A stretch of DNA of 64,000 bases. It comes from Coffea arabica (Eukaryota; Streptophyta; Magnoliopsida; Gentianales; Rubiaceae). The notes beneath the pieces were generated by a model that saw only the letters and a list, made by a program, of their open reading frames with translations, ran no database searches and had not been told where the DNA came from. A program made the translations under genes and the position numbers. Positions 11,904 to 23,882 of this stretch are shown piece by piece. The stretch lies in the NCBI RefSeq assembly GCF_036785885.1, contig NC_092329.1:17378449-17442448 (forward strand), in the 5' to 3' direction. Each line of letters starts with the position of its first letter. Position 1 is the stretch's first letter.

Positions 11904-12011
11904 TGATATGTTCGCAGCTTCTTTATTGTGTTTTACGCTTTGAAATTTTTTGCTGGTGAGTCAAAAACTTAAAAGGAACCTACAGTACTAGACAATAATC
12001 GATCTTGGGCC

Positions 12012-12022
12012 AATATATATAA
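12012..12022 (-). promoter_or_regulatory. TATA-like box upstream of the IMPL2-like fragment
   Basis: A TATATATA run about 110 bases upstream of ATG 11903 on the minus strand, a normal spacing for a plant promoter with a short leader. In AT-rich sequence this may be chance. Confidence 0.35.
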
Positions 12023-12614
12023 TGAGAGATAATGTTTTAGTCAGTTTAGCACTCAGAAGCAAGCATGACTTTTTTTTAATTTAATTTTCACTGTACTGAT
12101 ATAAGAGTGTAGGCTTTATGAAGAAGTATTATAGAAGTCGATGTGTAATTTCGTGCCAATATTTATGATGGAATGCTAATTGAGAATGGGTTGGAACTTT
12201 GCGAAAATACTGCTGTTTTGAATTCATTTTAGGCCTTTCAACTATACTAAATATGGACAGAGTAGCCATCGACTTATGATACTGAATTATGAAATTATTA
12301 ATGAAACTAGCAACCATGAACTAAATGAAGTTCAAAGAATATGGCTAAACTTAAAAGCTGAATTAAGCAACAGTTCCATAGGTGATCTTCCCAGTGATGG
12401 GCATGATGGCCAGTTAGAAATTCACATGGCACTAAAAGAAGCATTGAAGAATTACGTTAGTATGAAAAATTTTTCATAATCAAAGTTATTTTAGAAAACA
12501 TAAACTCCTTATTTGTTACCATAACAAATTTCAGGATGCCCAGGGCATGACATGGCCAGTATGAGCATATCTGGGAACTTAATGTATAACTCTAACCACT
12601 AACAGAATAATGAA

Positions 12615-15600
12615 CTAGTGCTTATTCATAAGTGGATCGACATCCGAAACAGATCTAGAGCTATCACCTTCAGTTGTCCATGTATAATTGTTATCAGAAA
12701 ACACGACAGATTCTCCCTCATTGTGGCTTGGACTTTGAAAATTTTCTGGAGTAGTTGACTGCACTGATGATAGTTTCATGCTTTCCAATCCAATGGCAAC
12801 TTCCTTCATAGTTGGCCTTTTCTTCCCATTTAAGTTTAAGCATCGTTGTGCAAGTTTAGCAACTGCTGTGATCTCCTGTTCATTCCCTTGATTTATGAGC
12901 TCAGGATCAAGAATATTTCTGAGAGAATCCTGTTCCATGGATATCAGGAACCTTGTTGCCAAACTCAAGTTACAATCTTCATCTGTTGCTGCTGAGGATA
13001 TTGGCTTTTGTCTTGTCAAAAGCTCAGCAAGGACCACCCCAAAGCTGTAAACATCACTTTTCTCTGTAAATTGGCTTGACTGGAAATATTCTGGATCCAA
13101 ATAGCCAAAAGTCCCTTTAACTACAGTAGTTAAGTGAGTTTTGTCAATTGTCACAGACCTTGAAGTTCCAAAGTCTGATACTTTTGCTATGTATTTTTCA
13201 TCCAAAAGTATATTGCTGGATTTGATATCTCTGTGGTAGATTGGAATTGAAACTGCTGAGTGTAGATACGCCAATGCTCCTGCTACCTCGATGGCTATTC
13301 TTAGTCTCAAATTCCAAGTCAAGGGAAGCTCCTCATTATTTCCATTATGTATGAGGGTAAAGAGGGTTCCATTAGGGATAAATTCATAAACTAGTAGTGG
13401 GACTTCTGTCTCCAGACAACAACCTAGAAGCTTTACCACATTCCTATGATTGATTTGTGAAAGCAAGACAACCTCGTTGATGAATTGCCCCAATTGGTTT
13501 TCATCAACCTTTTTTGACTTCTTGATTGCTACAATTCTGCCATCCGTTAGCATCCCTTTGTAAACTGTACCTTGACCTCCTTGACCTAGTATGCGATTTT
13601 CATTGAATCCATCACTGGCCTTGTTCAATTCTTTAGCAGAGAATAGCATTGTTTTCTCAACCCCACCTTCATCAGCAGATAACTGGTGTTGCAACAAAAG
13701 ACCTCCATTTCGTTTAAAAAATTTCTCTTGGCGCTTTTTGTTGCGTCTCTTTTTCACTACTTTGTACAAGGTATAAGTAGCTATCATGAGAAATAGTACG
13801 CCAACACCCGCAAAAGTACCTGTACAAATCCAATATTGCAATGATTGCAAATTTTTAGAGTCGAGACTGTTGTTGTACAAGCACGGTGCATATTACAGTT
13901 AACATACACTGAAAGATTGATTTCAAACGAGTTGCCAGTTGAAGTTCTTGTGGGTGGTGGCTTTGGCCGGGAGATAAAGTAAATGACACCTGTGCATTTT
14001 TGGTCTGAGAAAGAGGAAAAAGGTTTACATGCCTAAGTTTTCTACGTATTAATGTGCCTTTCCTATGTGTGGCTGTAGTTCTTTATGTCCTCGGTAAAAT
14101 TCTTTGCAAGTTGCTGGTTGGATGTTTGTGGAATTGGAAGGCTATTTGGAGGCTGGTCGGTATTACATTGAAGTGGTAATTATTTGAAGAATAGTATTAC
14201 AGGAAGTGAATGGCGATTTGCAAAATATAGGAGAAGTACCTAGAAGCAAATCGTAGAGTAGTCAATGTCGTTTGACCTTGTGTTTTGTAGGTAATCAATC
14301 TAAACAAGTTTCAATTTAATAAAATCGACATAGATGAAGGGCACCTTCTACAGAATGTATAGAGAATGGCTAGAACTCAAAGAAGTTGAAGCTGAATCAT
14401 CGCAGCGTCAGAGCTTTTGGTGAAACAATTGAGACTAAAACAAGAAGCAATGGGACCTCCAGCAGCAAATATTATTAAATTTAAATCATAACTGATCAGC
14501 TACTTCCTAAACGGATGATAGCCAGGAACTCGACAGGAAGAATCATCAAAGCTTGGACATTACAGGAACAGAGAAACAAGATTAATTATATTTCATCTGT
14601 ATATATATTAACTGATCTGTACCACCACCAAGCTGTTCAAGCCAACAGGGAACTGGGTGACAGTTAGTGAAATTGTTGATTACATTTCTTAACAAGATTT
14701 AAGCTTGAGTTTGTTCCTGAGTTTATTGTTTCGGCAATAATAGAATGTTTCTCTATATGTGATGCTTTTAACTGATAGCCAATAATGTGAGAAAATGTCT
14801 ACCCTAGATTTTTTATTTTATTTTATTTTTTGGGGAGAAAACCTCTACCCTAGAATTTTTCTTTTCCTTTTTCACTTTAATAGAGACTTCAAACCATACA
14901 ATAAGAGAGCGAAAAAAGAAAAGATTTGAATTAGAATTAAAAAGATAACGGCACTTGATTAATGTGGCTAATCATCGAATTGGTCTTGTGCTTCAGACTC
15001 TTAACTCTCTTTGATTTGCACTTGTGATGGGTATGGCAAATGTTGACTTTGGTTTCGCTGAATTCGAGGTCAAAAGTAAACCTGATTAAGAGGTGGTCGA
15101 GCTTTGGGTTGACATTGACTCAGCTAGGTAGTTTTGGCTCAGTCTGCTCTAGTCCTTCTCAGGTTGCTCCCATTAATGATTAATCCCTATCTTATGTAAT
15201 TCACCAAAAACATGAAGATACAATGTGTGGTTTGTGATAATAGGTACTACCCATTTTCCATGCCACCAAAACATACTGATTTATTATTTAAGATATAAAT
15301 TGAAACAATATATAGGCAATGCTTGTGTCGATCGTATGTGTATGTGTGTTTATAAACAAAATGCAAATTAAGCTGATCTGAGAACGGTAATTTGCTTTTT
15401 GACCAAGCTTGGTCTTTGTGCCTATCTGTATAATACTTGGGAACTTCGGTAACAAAAAGAACAAACTATTACCTGCCACAAGTGCTTGATAACTTTTCTT
15501 AGGTTTAGGGATGCAACTTCCACTCCCTCTTCCATCATCTTTCTTAAGGTACCCCTTCGGGCAAGAGCAATTGTAGCCTCCTTCGACGTTTATGCAAAGT

Positions 15601-17119
15601 TCTCCGAATTTGCAATCATTGGTCTCTTCTTTTTGACATTCATCAATATCTGCATAATGTTACCCCCAGAAAAAATCATGTTGGATCTATCACGGATTTG
15701 TTTTCCTTCTTCTTTTAATATTTTCTTTAAAAAGTAAAGCTCATTTTTCAAAAGTACATCGGACCATGTTTGTTTGGATTGAAAGTTCATTGGAAAATTT
15801 TTTTTTGTATTATTTAGTATAATTTTTTTTAATATGATGTACATGATATAAAAAGTTGGTTAGAGAATTTGTTTTGTGAACAATATTTTTTTTTCCAAAT
15901 AACCCTAACCAAATTCTTTTTTCCATGGCACAAAGTAAAAAAGTAAAAGGGTTATCTTAATTTTATAAAAAGGAAAAAAATCAAATAATCTTTTTTAATG
16001 TGTGCAAATATTGATGTAATTTTCCCGGGAAAAAGTAGGTGGTGTGTGTGTGTGTTTGTGGTTGTTGGGTGGGTGGGTGGGTGGTAGTGGTTTTGGGGGG
16101 GGGGGGGATGTAAAGGTTAACTAACTCAGAAGTAAAATGGACAATGAATGATGCGCCAAAATGATTGTCCAAAGTGAAGTAGCAATCATGATATGCTCCA
16201 AAAAAAAAATGGTAGCAATGAAGTGCGTACCTCGGCAACCAATATTTGGCAAGTAAGGATTACCTTCATAACCCTCATTGCAGAAACAACGGTATCCCTT
16301 GTAATTGCCTGATCCATTTACGCAATAGGTATTATGCTGACAAGCATAAGTAGACGAGTCCTTTCTTGCTGTTTCACACGTCTGGGTTTCATCTCCAATC
16401 CCCCAATCAAGTACCACAGGAAGTTTGTCTACCCCCCGTAAATTGGTAAGGTTGTCGAAAGTAAAGTTGAACTTACCTTCTTCAACCACAAAGGCAAAGC
16501 TACAAGGACTGAACTCTTTAACATATCTATGATTGTAATAACTTTCCGCTTTCAACTCGAAATTTGTCATTCCTTGCGGGATTGATGTCTGGCAGCATCC
16601 ACGGCCGGACGAGGAACCATTAACCACGGCAGACGGGTTGAAACACATGGTGATGCACCCGATAGTTTGATCTACAGTAGTCCCCTTGACAGAGTGGAAG
16701 CTTTGGAGAAAACCATAGGTGTCGCAGCCAACTGCTGTGAATTTGTTAACGGTACTATTGATTGTGAATTCGGGAAATCGGAAAGAGGGTTCATCATCAG
16801 ATTCCGGATGATCAGGACATTTGCGAGCTACAAACTTGAGAATGTTCAATTGACCTTCAAGGGATATTTTTGTGACGTTAACGTTTGAGTCTTGTAGAAA
16901 TAATTTGGGAGGATTATAAGAATGGTTACAAGTGACTGAAAAGTTGGACTCCAGATAACAATCTTCTGTCATGCCAAATGGGTACGGGATCGTTATATTT
17001 CCGCAGGTATCACTGCAGCCATGCTTCGCTATGCGTAAAGGAGGGTATGATGCCGCCGGGGTGATAGCTGGCTTTAAGGACACCATCAATATGAAAAGTA
17101 TAACCTGACCAAATTTCAT
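12615..17119 (-). CDS. Wall-associated receptor kinase, gene 1 (three exons)
   Basis: Single-pass receptor that would bind cell-wall pectin or its fragments outside and phosphorylate Ser/Thr targets inside. Exons by splice signals: 17119-16231, 15649-15473 and 13819-12615, both introns phase 1, giving 2271 bases or 756 residues, normal for the family. Visible features: hydrophobic signal segment (about 4-22); cysteine-rich galacturonan-binding domain starting [15 protein letters not shown] (35-49); EGF-like region ending [16 protein letters not shown]; calcium-binding EGF encoded by exon 2 (DIDECQ, near 297-347); membrane segment (about 357-375) followed by KKRRNKKR; kinase with [11 protein letters not shown] (434-444), Lys455, HRDIKSSN (551-558), DFG (571-573), ending near 757. 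Catalytic residues are all present. It lies head-to-tail with gene 2, 1.9 kb apart. Exon junctions are inferred from sequence only. Confidence 0.9.
13820..15472 (-). other. Intron 2 of wall-associated kinase gene 1
   Basis: A 1.65-kb intron with donor CAG|GTAATAG at its right end and acceptor TTTGTACAG at its left end. I see no nested gene or clear transposon in it. It is much longer than the matching intron of gene 2 (20272-20595, about 0.3 kb). Confidence 0.75.
15765..15905. mobile_element. Possible small MITE in intron 1 of kinase gene 1
   Basis: About 140 bases bounded by TTGTTTGGATTGAAA on the left and a loosely inverted match, CCAAATAACCCTAACCAAA, on the right. The inside is almost pure A/T. 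The terminal match is imperfect and no target duplication is clear. Confidence 0.3.
16041..16107. repeat. Composite GT / GGGT / poly-G microsatellite in intron 1
   Basis: A (GT)n run, then (GGGT)n, then an uninterrupted run of about 13-14 G. It lies between donor 16230 and acceptor 15650 of kinase gene 1, so it is removed from the transcript. It explains the proline/threonine/histidine-rich false frame seen on the minus strand. Confidence 0.85.
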
Positions 17120-17213
17120 AGCTGGGGAAGCTTTGGACTGGGATGGCTGCTTAGTTTTGGGATAATGAGGTTTTAACTTGTATGTGGTGTTCTTTGGAGG
17201 AGGCCATGTTTTA

Positions 17214-17220
17214 ATTTATA
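17214..17220 (-). promoter_or_regulatory. TATA box of wall-associated kinase gene 1
   Basis: TATAAAT on the minus strand about 95 bases upstream of ATG 17119, in the usual plant core-promoter position. The 5' leader just upstream of the ATG is also recognisable in the truncated copy near 22946-22985. Confidence 0.5.
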
Positions 17221-19054
17221 GAAATATCAATCCACTCTAGCTTTGGAGGCCAAACAAGTCTTCATATAGGCCGTTCTAGTGCATGGAATGCTTTTTTTTC
17301 TTCTTTTGGATGACAATATGATATGTTAAAAAACCTAAAAACCAATAATTGACAGCAAGGAATTATAATTTGTACAAAACTCTTATCTAAATTTCATTAA
17401 GAATCTCACTGACAAAATTATTATTATTTATCAATTAAAAAGGGAAAGGAAAGCAAATTCATGAGTAATTAGACTACAACAAGAAAAAAATAACTATGAA
17501 ACAACCAAAAAAATTATTAGGTAAAAGAAAAATTAAACGCGGAAAGCCTTTGAAGGGGTCGGAATTTAGGAACGGTTTCCTCCTTCCTGGAAAAAATTCT
17601 TGTGGAACGTAGTAGTTGCAATTATAATCAATATTATTCATCAAACACAATTCGATGGGAAGAAATAATACATAAAGTTCGGATGAAATTGCTGAGTCTT
17701 ATGGGCCACACATAATCATCCAGTTTTTCCAAGATGCGATGGTTTCCAGGAGTAGCAGAAAGTTCGAATGACCACAAAGATATGACCACGACTTTGTCTT
17801 TCCAGTGGAATCTTTGGCCTTGTAATATGGAATTGAATCGTCTCTTAGTACTGTACAACCTCGCAGCTGGTTAAAAGTCTTTAAGTCTTTGCAACAAAGT
17901 CTGGACACGAAAATGCATCTTTTTGGTTACCCTCGTACTACTCTGCATCCATTGCCATCACTATATAGATAGTCAAATTGATATGGTGGCCACTTCCCAA
18001 TGTTTTACACGACGCGGACTAAATTAATAAAGGCCCAGGGCAAGAGGAAACCCGTAATAGAAAAATATTTTCACAGTTCAAGACTTTCTGCTTGATTACT
18101 CTGGGCTAGTATTTTGGATGGATGCAGCATACCCCCTAGCACAATGTTTTGCTACGGTGCTCCTGAGAATATGATATTATGAAACGTCTCAATTCATTGC
18201 CACGAATCGCCACCTTCCCTGCATCCCGCTGCCCATCTTCCTCGTACCAGTAGTTCTATTTTTTGTCCCCTGCCCGTCCTTTGCCTCCCGTAACTAGCCC
18301 CAGCATCTACCCTCTTATTTTTCTTCTACTTCAAAAGTTCGCAATTTCCTCATCTTTTCCCTCCAGACGTCCTTCACTGGGTTGGGCACTATCTCTTGCA
18401 ATTGGGTTTTTTTTTTTTTTGTTCTCAATTTCCACTACTCATTCAATATAAATCAGTTTTAATTTAGTTAAGAGCTTTCTGGATATTTTTAATAGCTTTC
18501 AATAAATAAACTTCAAGGAGAAAGCTGTCATATCAGTACAGTGGGAATGGAGGTTTAGGCTAATAGTGAGAAGGTGCAGCATCCAACAGGTTGCTGGTGC
18601 TTTTTATTCTCCTTATCTCAATAGTACCACTTTTTATTTGTTTAATCAGTCATGTAAAAATAATTATCATTATCTGCTGAAGTGGTGCCCTCAAGTTGAG
18701 GTCTCTGTAGTTAGGTTCAGTTGATTAATTCTTATAACTTCCAGTGTAAACTCATATGGTTTTGATTTAATCGTGATTTTTACGCCAACTCAGTCGAATG
18801 TTATGCTTAGACCAAATTTATACCATTTTACACTAAATATTGTAAGAGTTACATAACCCAGCAGAACTGAACTACAATTCAACTTGAGAGGCCTTGGATC
18901 AAATAATCTACTCACACACAATCAAAATTAATTGCGAGAAAACTGCTGAAAATTCAACTCCATTTGACATTTCTAGGAGGAGCTCGTAATAATAAATGAA
19001 GAAGTGCACCAGAACTGGAAAGTCGAAAATTGCAGCTCCAGAACACCCTATCAT
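17221..19054. other. Spacer between kinase genes 1 and 2
   Basis: Upstream region of gene 1 and downstream region of gene 2. Minus-strand frames at 17634-17908 overlap each other, carry no motif I recognise and look like shadows. A T-rich run lies at 18408-18422. Nothing else is supportable. Confidence 0.5.
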
Positions 19055-21766
19055 TCATCTCCCACCAGCAATTGGTACCATCATATGCTCCATTATGCTA
19101 TGACTCTCAGTATGTATGCAGTTAGAATCACCACCGTCGACATGTGCATTTGTTGATTGCATACCAAGCAAGGAGGCCTCAGTGTCGGTGAAATCAATCT
19201 TAGAAACTTGAATTGGAGATTGCTTTGCTCTTATTTCCAATACCTCAAGTTCTCTTGCTATATTCTTCATAGACGGTCTATCTTCACCTTTTACACTCAA
19301 GCAAGATTTAACAATCATTGCAACTTCTTTCAAAAGCTCAATACTTACATCGCACATAATGTTGCGATCAAGAACCTGGATCAAGTGACCACTTTTCAGT
19401 GAAGAAATGAAATAATTCGCAAGAAACTTCTCTTCCTCCACTCTATCCAATGATAATGCCTTCTTACTTGTCAGTAGCTCTATAAGAACTACCCCAAAGC
19501 TGTAAACATCACTTTTCTCTGTCAACAAACCTGTTAGCATGTACTCGGGGTCCAAGTAGCCAAATGTTCCTTGCACCATTGTAGATACTTGATTTTCATC
19601 TAAAGGAGCCAATTTTGATATTCCAAAGTCTGTGACTTTTGCAGTGTAGTTTTGATCTAGAAGTATGTTTGCCGATTTGATATCTCTATGGATAATCGGT
19701 GGTGAAGCTACTGAGTGCAAATATGAGAGAACTCCGGCAATTTCTGATGCTATTCTTAATCGGATATTCCAAGAAAGATGATGTGATTTTGTTGTGCTGC
19801 TTAAATGCTCGGAGAGAGTACCATTGTCGATGAACTCATAAACAAGTAATGGCACTTCCGTCTCTAAGCAACATCCTAGAAGTTTAACGACATTTCTACT
19901 ATTAACTTGGGAAAGCATAATCACCTCATTAATAAATTGATCAAGTTGATTTTCGTTAACTTCTCTGGACCTCTTAATGGCAACAGTACAAGAATTATGG
20001 TCTACTAAGATTCCTTTGAAAACTGTGCCGTATCCTCCACGACCAATAATTCGAGTTTCCTCGAAATTATTGGTTGCCTTTCGTAGTTCTTCAAGAGTGA
20101 AAATTCTAGCAACATTTGTGTTTCTTCCTTCTTGAGCCAGTCGTTGCTGTAGCATTAATCCACCATTTTTCCGGAAAAACTCCTCCTTCAATCTGTTTTC
20201 CCTTCTTTTCCTCAATTCCAAACACAAATAAAAGCAGCAGAAAAGTAGAATTGCTGTGCCTATGCCAACACCTGTTGACAAATTTGACTGAAAAATTAGC
20301 AAATGATGAGATCTATCGGATACTTTGCAGCTAAAGACTCTAATTTTGCAAGTGATTATCAACTTTCATGTTCTCTCACTACCTGGTAAAGAAAAGAATT
20401 AGGTTTCTTTCTCTCTTATACTATGATTAGTTGCCATCTTAAACCAAATGGAACGGGTTTCAAGAAATCTTCATTTTATCTTAATTTAATACTCTCATGA
20501 TACAGCACATATTTATCACACCACTTAAGAGATGGTTCAATCCATAGTGATAAATTCTCCTTTGCTTCTCCAATCATTTCAAAGTGTAGACTAACCTGAA
20601 ACAATCATAGACCAATTTATATGGTCAGGACTGCAGCCATCTCCACCTCTCCCATCACCATGATACCCTTTGAGACAAGGACATGTGTAGTTGCCCAATG
20701 TGTTGTGACAAACACTATTCTTCGTACAATTGTAAAGAGTTGGATCTTGGCATTCATTAATATCTGTAGAATTCAATAAAAAATAGAAAGCAGAAGCATA
20801 ATTTGAAATGTGAATTGAAACACACATATACATACTGGTTTATTAGACGAGTTTAACAAAATTTTCGCACATGCCTTGGCAACCATCAGGAAGATATGGG
20901 TTGCCTTCGTATCCTTGATTGCAAGAACAACGGTATCCCAACCCCTTGAAAGGTTCGTAACAGTGACTGTTTTTACCAGAGCATGCATAAGAGGTCGTGT
21001 TTCTTTGGGCAACGTCACATGACACCTCCTCAATGGTCCAATCGGCCACGACGGGAAGACTTAAATCATCGCTTAAGTTGGTGAGGCTATCTGCAGAAAA
21101 ATTGAAAGCCTTCTCTTCGACCACAAAAGCGTAGCTGCAAGGATTGAAACCCCACACCTTGGTGTGGTTATTAACACTGGCCAAGCTCACATTAATATTC
21201 CATGCCCCTGGTGGGATATCTGTCTGGCAGCAACCGATGCCGGAACAAGAGCCATCAATTACATCTTCCTTATAATCACAGAAAGAGACACATCCAGTTG
21301 TGTAGCTCCGGTTTTGACCAAAACCATAAACTATAGCCACGGCATCACAGCCAACGGCAATAAATTTATTAGCTGTACTGCTGAAGGTAAAACGGTCGGA
21401 TAATTCTATCCATGGTGACTTCTTGTTCAATAAACTTCCGTTTTTATTATAGCAATCAGATGCTATATCCTGCATAAGGTGCACCTGACCTTCCAGAGAT
21501 ATTTCTGTGACATTGATTGTACTGTTATGCAGAACTGGTTGAGGGACAGAGGTTGAAGAGTTGGTGCAGTTGATAAAGAATTGTTCGTTAAGGTAACAAC
21601 CTTCTGTAATACCGAATGGAAATGGAATGCTTACATTTCCACAATGATCTTGGCAGCCGGGCATCGCTATAGAAAATGTTGGGGATGTCAAAGTTGAAGC
21701 GGAAGACAGCATCAAGGCAATTACCAAATGCAAGAGCATCGGTAAAATCAAACGATTGAAGCCCAT
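19055..21766 (-). CDS. Wall-associated receptor kinase, gene 2 (three exons, GC-AG intron)
   Basis: Same family and role as gene 1. Exons inferred: 21766-20875, 20763-20596 and 20271-19055, both introns phase 1, total 2277 bases or 758 residues. Visible: signal segment (about 6-24); galacturonan-binding domain from CQDHCGNVSIPFPFG (38-52); EGF region ending [15 protein letters not shown]; exon 2 calcium-binding EGF (DINECQDPTLYNC); membrane segment (about 355-372) then RKRREN; kinase with GRGGYGTVFKG (430-440), Lys453, HRDIKSAN (548-555), DFG (568-570) and a Ser/His-rich tail. The frame is intact only if intron 1 uses the donor CAAG|GCATGT; the phase and the D-x-N-E-C junction match gene 1 exactly. 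Intron 1 is just 111 bases. If that GC donor is not used, the protein stops after the first EGF region. Confidence 0.87.
20873..20874 (-). other. GC splice donor of kinase gene 2, intron 1
   Basis: The exon ends GGTTGCCAAG and the intron begins GCATGT. There is no GT at the position demanded by the protein alignment with gene 1. GC donors in plants favour a strong AG before and AnGT-like bases after, as seen here. The acceptor at 20764-20765 is a normal AG. Confidence 0.7.
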
Positions 21767-21856
21767 TGGAATTGTTTTTCAAAGAAGCAAGTTTCCTTAT
21801 ACGGAAGAGAGTTGCAATTGTTAATTGTGCACTTCTAAGGACTTTAAACTTACGAT

Positions 21857-22042
21857 AGGGAAGACTTAGTTAGTAAACCCACAGAAGGCCTACGCATTTT
21901 ACGATTGAAGCTTCTTCTGTAGACCCCAAATAGGGACGTTTTATAGGCATTCCAAGTAAAGGGAAGACTTAGCCAGTAAACGCACAAAAGGCCTACGCAT
22001 TTTACCATTGAAACTTCTTCTGTAGACCCCAAATAGGACGGT
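21857..22042. repeat. 103-bp tandem duplication upstream of kinase gene 2
   Basis: AGGGAAGACTTAG starts at 21857 and again at 21960. The copies match for about 80 bases through GAGGCCTACG-like and TAGACCCCAAATAGG segments, with roughly one difference per ten bases. They lie about 90-280 bases upstream of ATG 21766. Between them, on the minus strand, is TATAAAAC (about 21937-21944), which could be the TATA box of gene 2. Confidence 0.85.
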
Positions 22043-22336
22043 TAACTTCAAATGAATGCAGTCAAGATATAAAGGAGCATTTGTTCACACTAGTCTCTGT
22101 CGACGATGGGGTCCACGTCTTCACGGGGTTGCTTATGCTAACGACATAAAGACTCAGTAAGGGAAGACATTCAAGTCCACCCTACTCTTTCCATTTATTT
22201 ACGTGAAAAACAATAAGGGAACCGATAAATTTTTTCCACTTGATATGAGAAAAAAAATCATAAATGTGTTTTTGGATGTAATGTATGTCATGAAAGTAAT
22301 TACGATATATGCATCGGCCGATGAGGTTTTAGTCTG

Positions 22337-22614
22337 CTTAGAGTGTATTTGATAAAATTGAAATTTGAAAACTAAAATATTAAATTTAAAATCTGAAGGC
22401 GAAATTCATTAAATTATTAAATTGTTAAATATCATATTTGATGCATTTGAGTGTATATCATATTAACTGATATGTGGTTAGTTTATTAATTATTTTTTAG
22501 AGTAAATTTTGTCTAGAATATTTGGTTCCACTCAATTAATTCAAAAGTTCTAATTTTTGTTATCAAATGCATTTGAATATGTTATGTTGAATCTAGTTAT
22601 CAAACGGAGGCCTA
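22337..22614. mobile_element. Possible MITE with TTTGATAA-type ends
   Basis: Left end CTTAGAGTGTATTTGATAA and the inverted right end CTTAGGCCTCCGTTTGATAA enclose about 280 A/T-rich bases. The termini match at about 70 percent. No clear target duplication is seen, so the superfamily is open. Confidence 0.4.
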
Positions 22615-22732
22615 AGATTGAGATTCCAAGATTTAGAGGGCTTGGGTTCAAATCTCTCCTCTCTTCCCCCGCTTTTTAAATTTCATTCCTCTTCTACTAG
22701 AAAAAAATTTTAAAAATAAAAAAAATATATGC

Positions 22733-22945
22733 TTAGAATGGAAGGATTAAAGAGTTGTTACAATTGACTGAAAATCTCGACTCAAGATAACAATCTTCTG
22801 TCATGCCAAATGGGCATGGGATCTTTACTTTTCCAGAGGTATCAATGCAGCCATCCTTGGCTATAGGAGGGTATGTTGCTGCTGGTGTGATAGCTGGCTT
22901 TAAGGACACCGTCAACACGAAAAGTATCATTTGAACAAGCTTCAT
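22733..22945 (-). pseudogene. Truncated wall-associated kinase copy
   Basis: About 70 residues starting at ATG 22945 that align with the N-terminus of gene 1: signal segment with [11 protein letters not shown], then the start of the galacturonan-binding domain with [12 protein letters not shown]. One of the domain's cysteines is serine (IDTSGKV instead of DTCGN). The similarity ends abruptly at AACTCTTTAATCC, beyond which the DNA is A/T-rich repeat. The 5' leader homologous to gene 1 continues above 22946, so a fragment spanning leader and exon start was duplicated and then lost its 3' part. Confidence 0.85.
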
Positions 22946-23455
22946 CACTCGGGAAACTTTGGACTGTGATGGCTATTTAATTGTGGAGTCAAGAAGAGAT
23001 CAGATGATTGACTTTTCCCTCTATCACCTCGCTAGATAATAGAAAAATCGCCAGTAGAAAACATGGTTTTTTTTGTCCCATTAGTTTCCCAGCATGTACC
23101 CTACTACCACCACTACCAAACAAATGAACGAAGAATTGCAATTATAGTAGATGAACAAAATAACCTTAAGATTTACCACGTCTTGGCTGTTGCAATTGTG
23201 AATGAACTTATGTTCCTTGGCTGATCGGGATCAGCCGTGTGGAGCACTCTAGGAACATACGATGACTTGTTCTGTCGATCCCAAGTATTCCCATAAGTCT
23301 AGTCAGTCTCTTTCAGGGACTTCTACCAACTTTTTTGTTTTGAAGATGAATAAATCCGAAGAGAAAAATTGATTGACTTTTTCATCTATCACCTGTCGAG
23401 AAAATAAGAAAATTTCCAATGGAAGAGTTGTTTTTTCCCACAGAAGAAATATAAT

Positions 23456-23882
23456 AGTTTTGGTCCTAAATGTTTAGCACCTGTCATTTTCACTCTCTCT
23501 TCCAACCCCACTCCCCCTTAAGCAAAAGATTCCCTACAGGTTTTTGTATGTATATAATTTCACAAATTTCTTTATTTTATTTCCATTTTTGCGGTTAATT
23601 AATTAGTCATGTGTCATCACATAAGTTAATATTCTTATTGTCTAAAGTCAGGTGCTTTTTTATTCTCTTTTTTTAATTCAATCTAGTGAACATGTGACTG
23701 CAAATAACATGATTTCGTTAGTAATTAGGGAAAATCCGTCAATTACACTAAATTTGCTTCAATTGGAAATATTAGGAACCATATTTATTTTTGCTGAAAG
23801 TTAGGAACCAAAATTACACTGGTGCCAAACATTGGAGAGGACTAGATTCACAAAAGTACGAAACACTAGGGACTAAAACTTT
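23456..23882. mobile_element. Possible MITE with AGTTTTGGTCC-type inverted ends
   Basis: TAGTTTTGGTCCTAAATGTTT at the left faces an inverted copy, CACTAGGGACTAAAACTT, at the right. The inner part repeats the phrase TTAGGAACCA twice. No coding frame. Target duplication not resolved. Confidence 0.4.

Noticed and set aside
12276-12479. Plus-strand 67-codon frame
   Set aside because: The peptide looks protein-like but I recognise no family, it overlaps another frame on the other strand and it has no splice context.
15981-16238. Proline/threonine/histidine-rich minus-strand frame
   Set aside because: Translation of the GT/GGGT/poly-G microsatellite in intron 1 of kinase gene 1.
17634-17908. Possible small gene between the kinases
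   Set aside because: Two overlapping frames of about 70 codons with no recognisable domain.
20773-21033. Extra minus-strand frame in kinase gene 2
   Set aside because: Out-of-frame shadow spanning exon 1 and intron 1.
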